A DNA stretch of 6,228 bases from positions 1-6,228 of the forward strand of contig CAIPNT010000004.1 in NCBI GenBank assembly GCA_903866485.1, written 5' to 3'. Of the stretch, positions 5,498-6,228 are shown one piece after another; within the stretch, counting starts at the first letter, position 1; the number at the start of each line of letters is the position of its first letter. Source of the stretch: an uncultured Micrococcales bacterium. Lineage in GTDB: Bacteria; Actinomycetota; Actinomycetes; Actinomycetales; Microbacteriaceae. The notes under the pieces were generated by a model, which was not told the DNA's origin, did no database searches, and was given only the letters and a program-made list of their open reading frames with translations. The translations under genes were made by a program, and so were the position numbers.

Positions 5498-6228
5498 GTG
5501 CCGGCAAATAAAAACCAAGTCTTCTATGGCGATAACCTTGCCGTGCTTAAATCTATGCCCTCAGAGTGCGCACAGCTGATCTATATCGATCCGCCGTTCA
5601 ACACTGGCCGCACGCAAAGCCGCGGCACAGCCACCACCACCAGAGTGACCGAGGGTGGCCGGGTAGGTTTCAAGGGTCGCCAATACGAAACCGTGCGTCA
5701 AACGGTGCTCAGCTATGACGATGAATTTGCCGACTATTGGGCGTTTCTCGAGCCTCGACTCGAAGAGGCCTGGCGTCTGCTAAACGAATCCGGAACGCTT
5801 TATTTGCACCTCGACTATCGCGAATCGCACTATGCCAAGGTTTTGCTAGACGCACTTTTTGGCCGCGACTGCTTCTTGAACGAAATCATCTGGGCCTACG
5901 ACTATGGCGGCAAGAGCAAAAACCGCTGGCCGGCAAAGCACGACACCATCCTGGTTTATGTGAAAAACCCGGCTAAGTATTTTTTCAACTCAGATGAGGT
6001 TGACCGCGAGCCATACATGGCACCGGGTTTGGTCACGCCCGAGAAAGTTGCCAAGGGAAAGTTGCCAACTGACGTTTGGTGGCACACCATAGTTTCGCCA
6101 ACCGGCAAAGAAAAAACCGGTTACCCAACCCAAAAGCCGCTTGGAGTTTTGCGCCGAATCATTCAGGCATCTTCAAAGCCTGGCGACCTGGTGATTGACT
6201 TCTTCGGCGGCTCGGGCACAACCGGTGC
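5498..6228 (+). CDS. Beta-class DNA methyltransferase (adenine-N6 or cytosine-N4), C-terminus cut by window edge
   Basis: Site-specific DNA methyltransferase using S-adenosylmethionine. I translated from GTG 5498; the frame is open for 243 codons to the edge. The catalytic motif IV is YIDPPFNTG (29-37), preceded by FYGDNLAVL (9-17). The middle holds LYLHLDYR and the segment IIWAYDYGGKSKNRW...HDTILVY (130-154), followed by DVWWHTIVSP (192-201), YPTQKP (209-214) and the AdoMet-binding motif I DFFGGSGTTG (234-243), which ends at the window edge. The order motif IV, then recognition region, then motif I defines the beta class, shared with type III Mod and solitary methyltransferases. DPPF favours N6-adenine but does not exclude N4-cytosine. 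The sequence specificity cannot be read here. No restriction gene is visible on the left side; the right side is not seen. The frame is absent from a start-at-ATG reading because it begins with GTG. Confidence 0.92.
   Translation, partial: MPANKNQVFYGDNLAVLKSMPSECAQLIYIDPPFNTGRTQSRGTATTTRVTEGGRVGFKGRQYETVRQTVLSYDDEFADYWAFLEPRLEEAWRLLNESGTLYLHLDYRESHYAKVLLDALFGRDCFLNEIIWAYDYGGKSKNRWPAKHDTILVYVKNPAKYFFNSDEVDREPYMAPGLVTPEKVAKGKLPTDVWWHTIVSPTGKEKTGYPTQKPLGVLRRIIQASSKPGDLVIDFFGGSGTTG

Noticed and set aside
5481..5507. TTG at 5507 as the start of the acetyltransferase, adding nine residues
   Set aside because: It would overlap the methyltransferase start, lacks a ribosome-binding site, and the added residues are not part of the family domain; ATG 5480 has a weak Shine-Dalgarno at proper spacing.
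1..6228. CRISPR array, tRNA genes, insertion sequences or attachment sites
   Set aside because: No regularly spaced repeats, no cloverleaf-like sequence, no transposase or terminal inverted repeats seen on either strand. Nearly all bases belong to the six identified genes.

Overview
The window looks like part of the chromosome of a moderately GC-rich actinobacterium, possibly a small-genome member of the Microbacteriaceae (Rhodoluna/Aquiluna-like). This placement is an inference from gene content, tight packing, GTG/TTG starts and apparently leaderless promoters. It does not rest on a marker gene. Nothing in the window looks mobile: there are no insertion sequences, integrases, tRNAs, rRNAs or CRISPR repeats.

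Layout, left to right: (1) 1-576, minus strand, the N-terminal 192 residues of a UDP-glucose 6-dehydrogenase that runs off the left edge. (2) 577-774, a divergent intergenic region with two short palindromes and two probable leaderless promoters. (3) 775-4195, plus strand, a tightly coupled three-gene operon: a circularly permuted type 2 ATP-grasp protein, an alpha-E domain protein and a transglutaminase-like cysteine hydrolase. The gene junctions overlap by 1 and 4 bases. (4) 4222-5094, plus strand, a monoacylglycerol-lipase-like alpha/beta hydrolase 26 bases further on, with its own putative promoter. (5) 5091-5480, minus strand, a small GNAT acetyltransferase of the NATD1/COG2388 type, convergent with the hydrolase and sharing a CTAG at the stop codons. 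(6) 5498-6228, plus strand, the first 243 codons of a beta-class DNA methyltransferase, divergent from the acetyltransferase with only 17 bases between start codons and cut by the right edge.

The core of interest is the ATP-grasp/alpha-E/transglutaminase cassette. This gene trio is known across bacteria (Rv2411c-Rv2409c in Mycobacterium tuberculosis is the same arrangement). It has been predicted from comparative genomics to make and trim or hydrolyse an unidentified peptide or amide-linked product. To my knowledge its substrate is not established. All three proteins look cytosolic.

The most consistent regulatory signal is that four of the six genes (ugd, the ATP-grasp gene, the hydrolase and the methyltransferase) have a TANNNT -10-like hexamer exactly 6 bases before the start codon and no Shine-Dalgarno sequence, as expected for leaderless mRNAs. 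In all four the hexamer's own TAA or TAG is the in-frame stop codon that closes the reading frame 12 bases upstream of the start. The other three genes' starts lack this signal: the alpha-E and transglutaminase genes have good Shine-Dalgarno sequences, and the acetyltransferase has a weak one.
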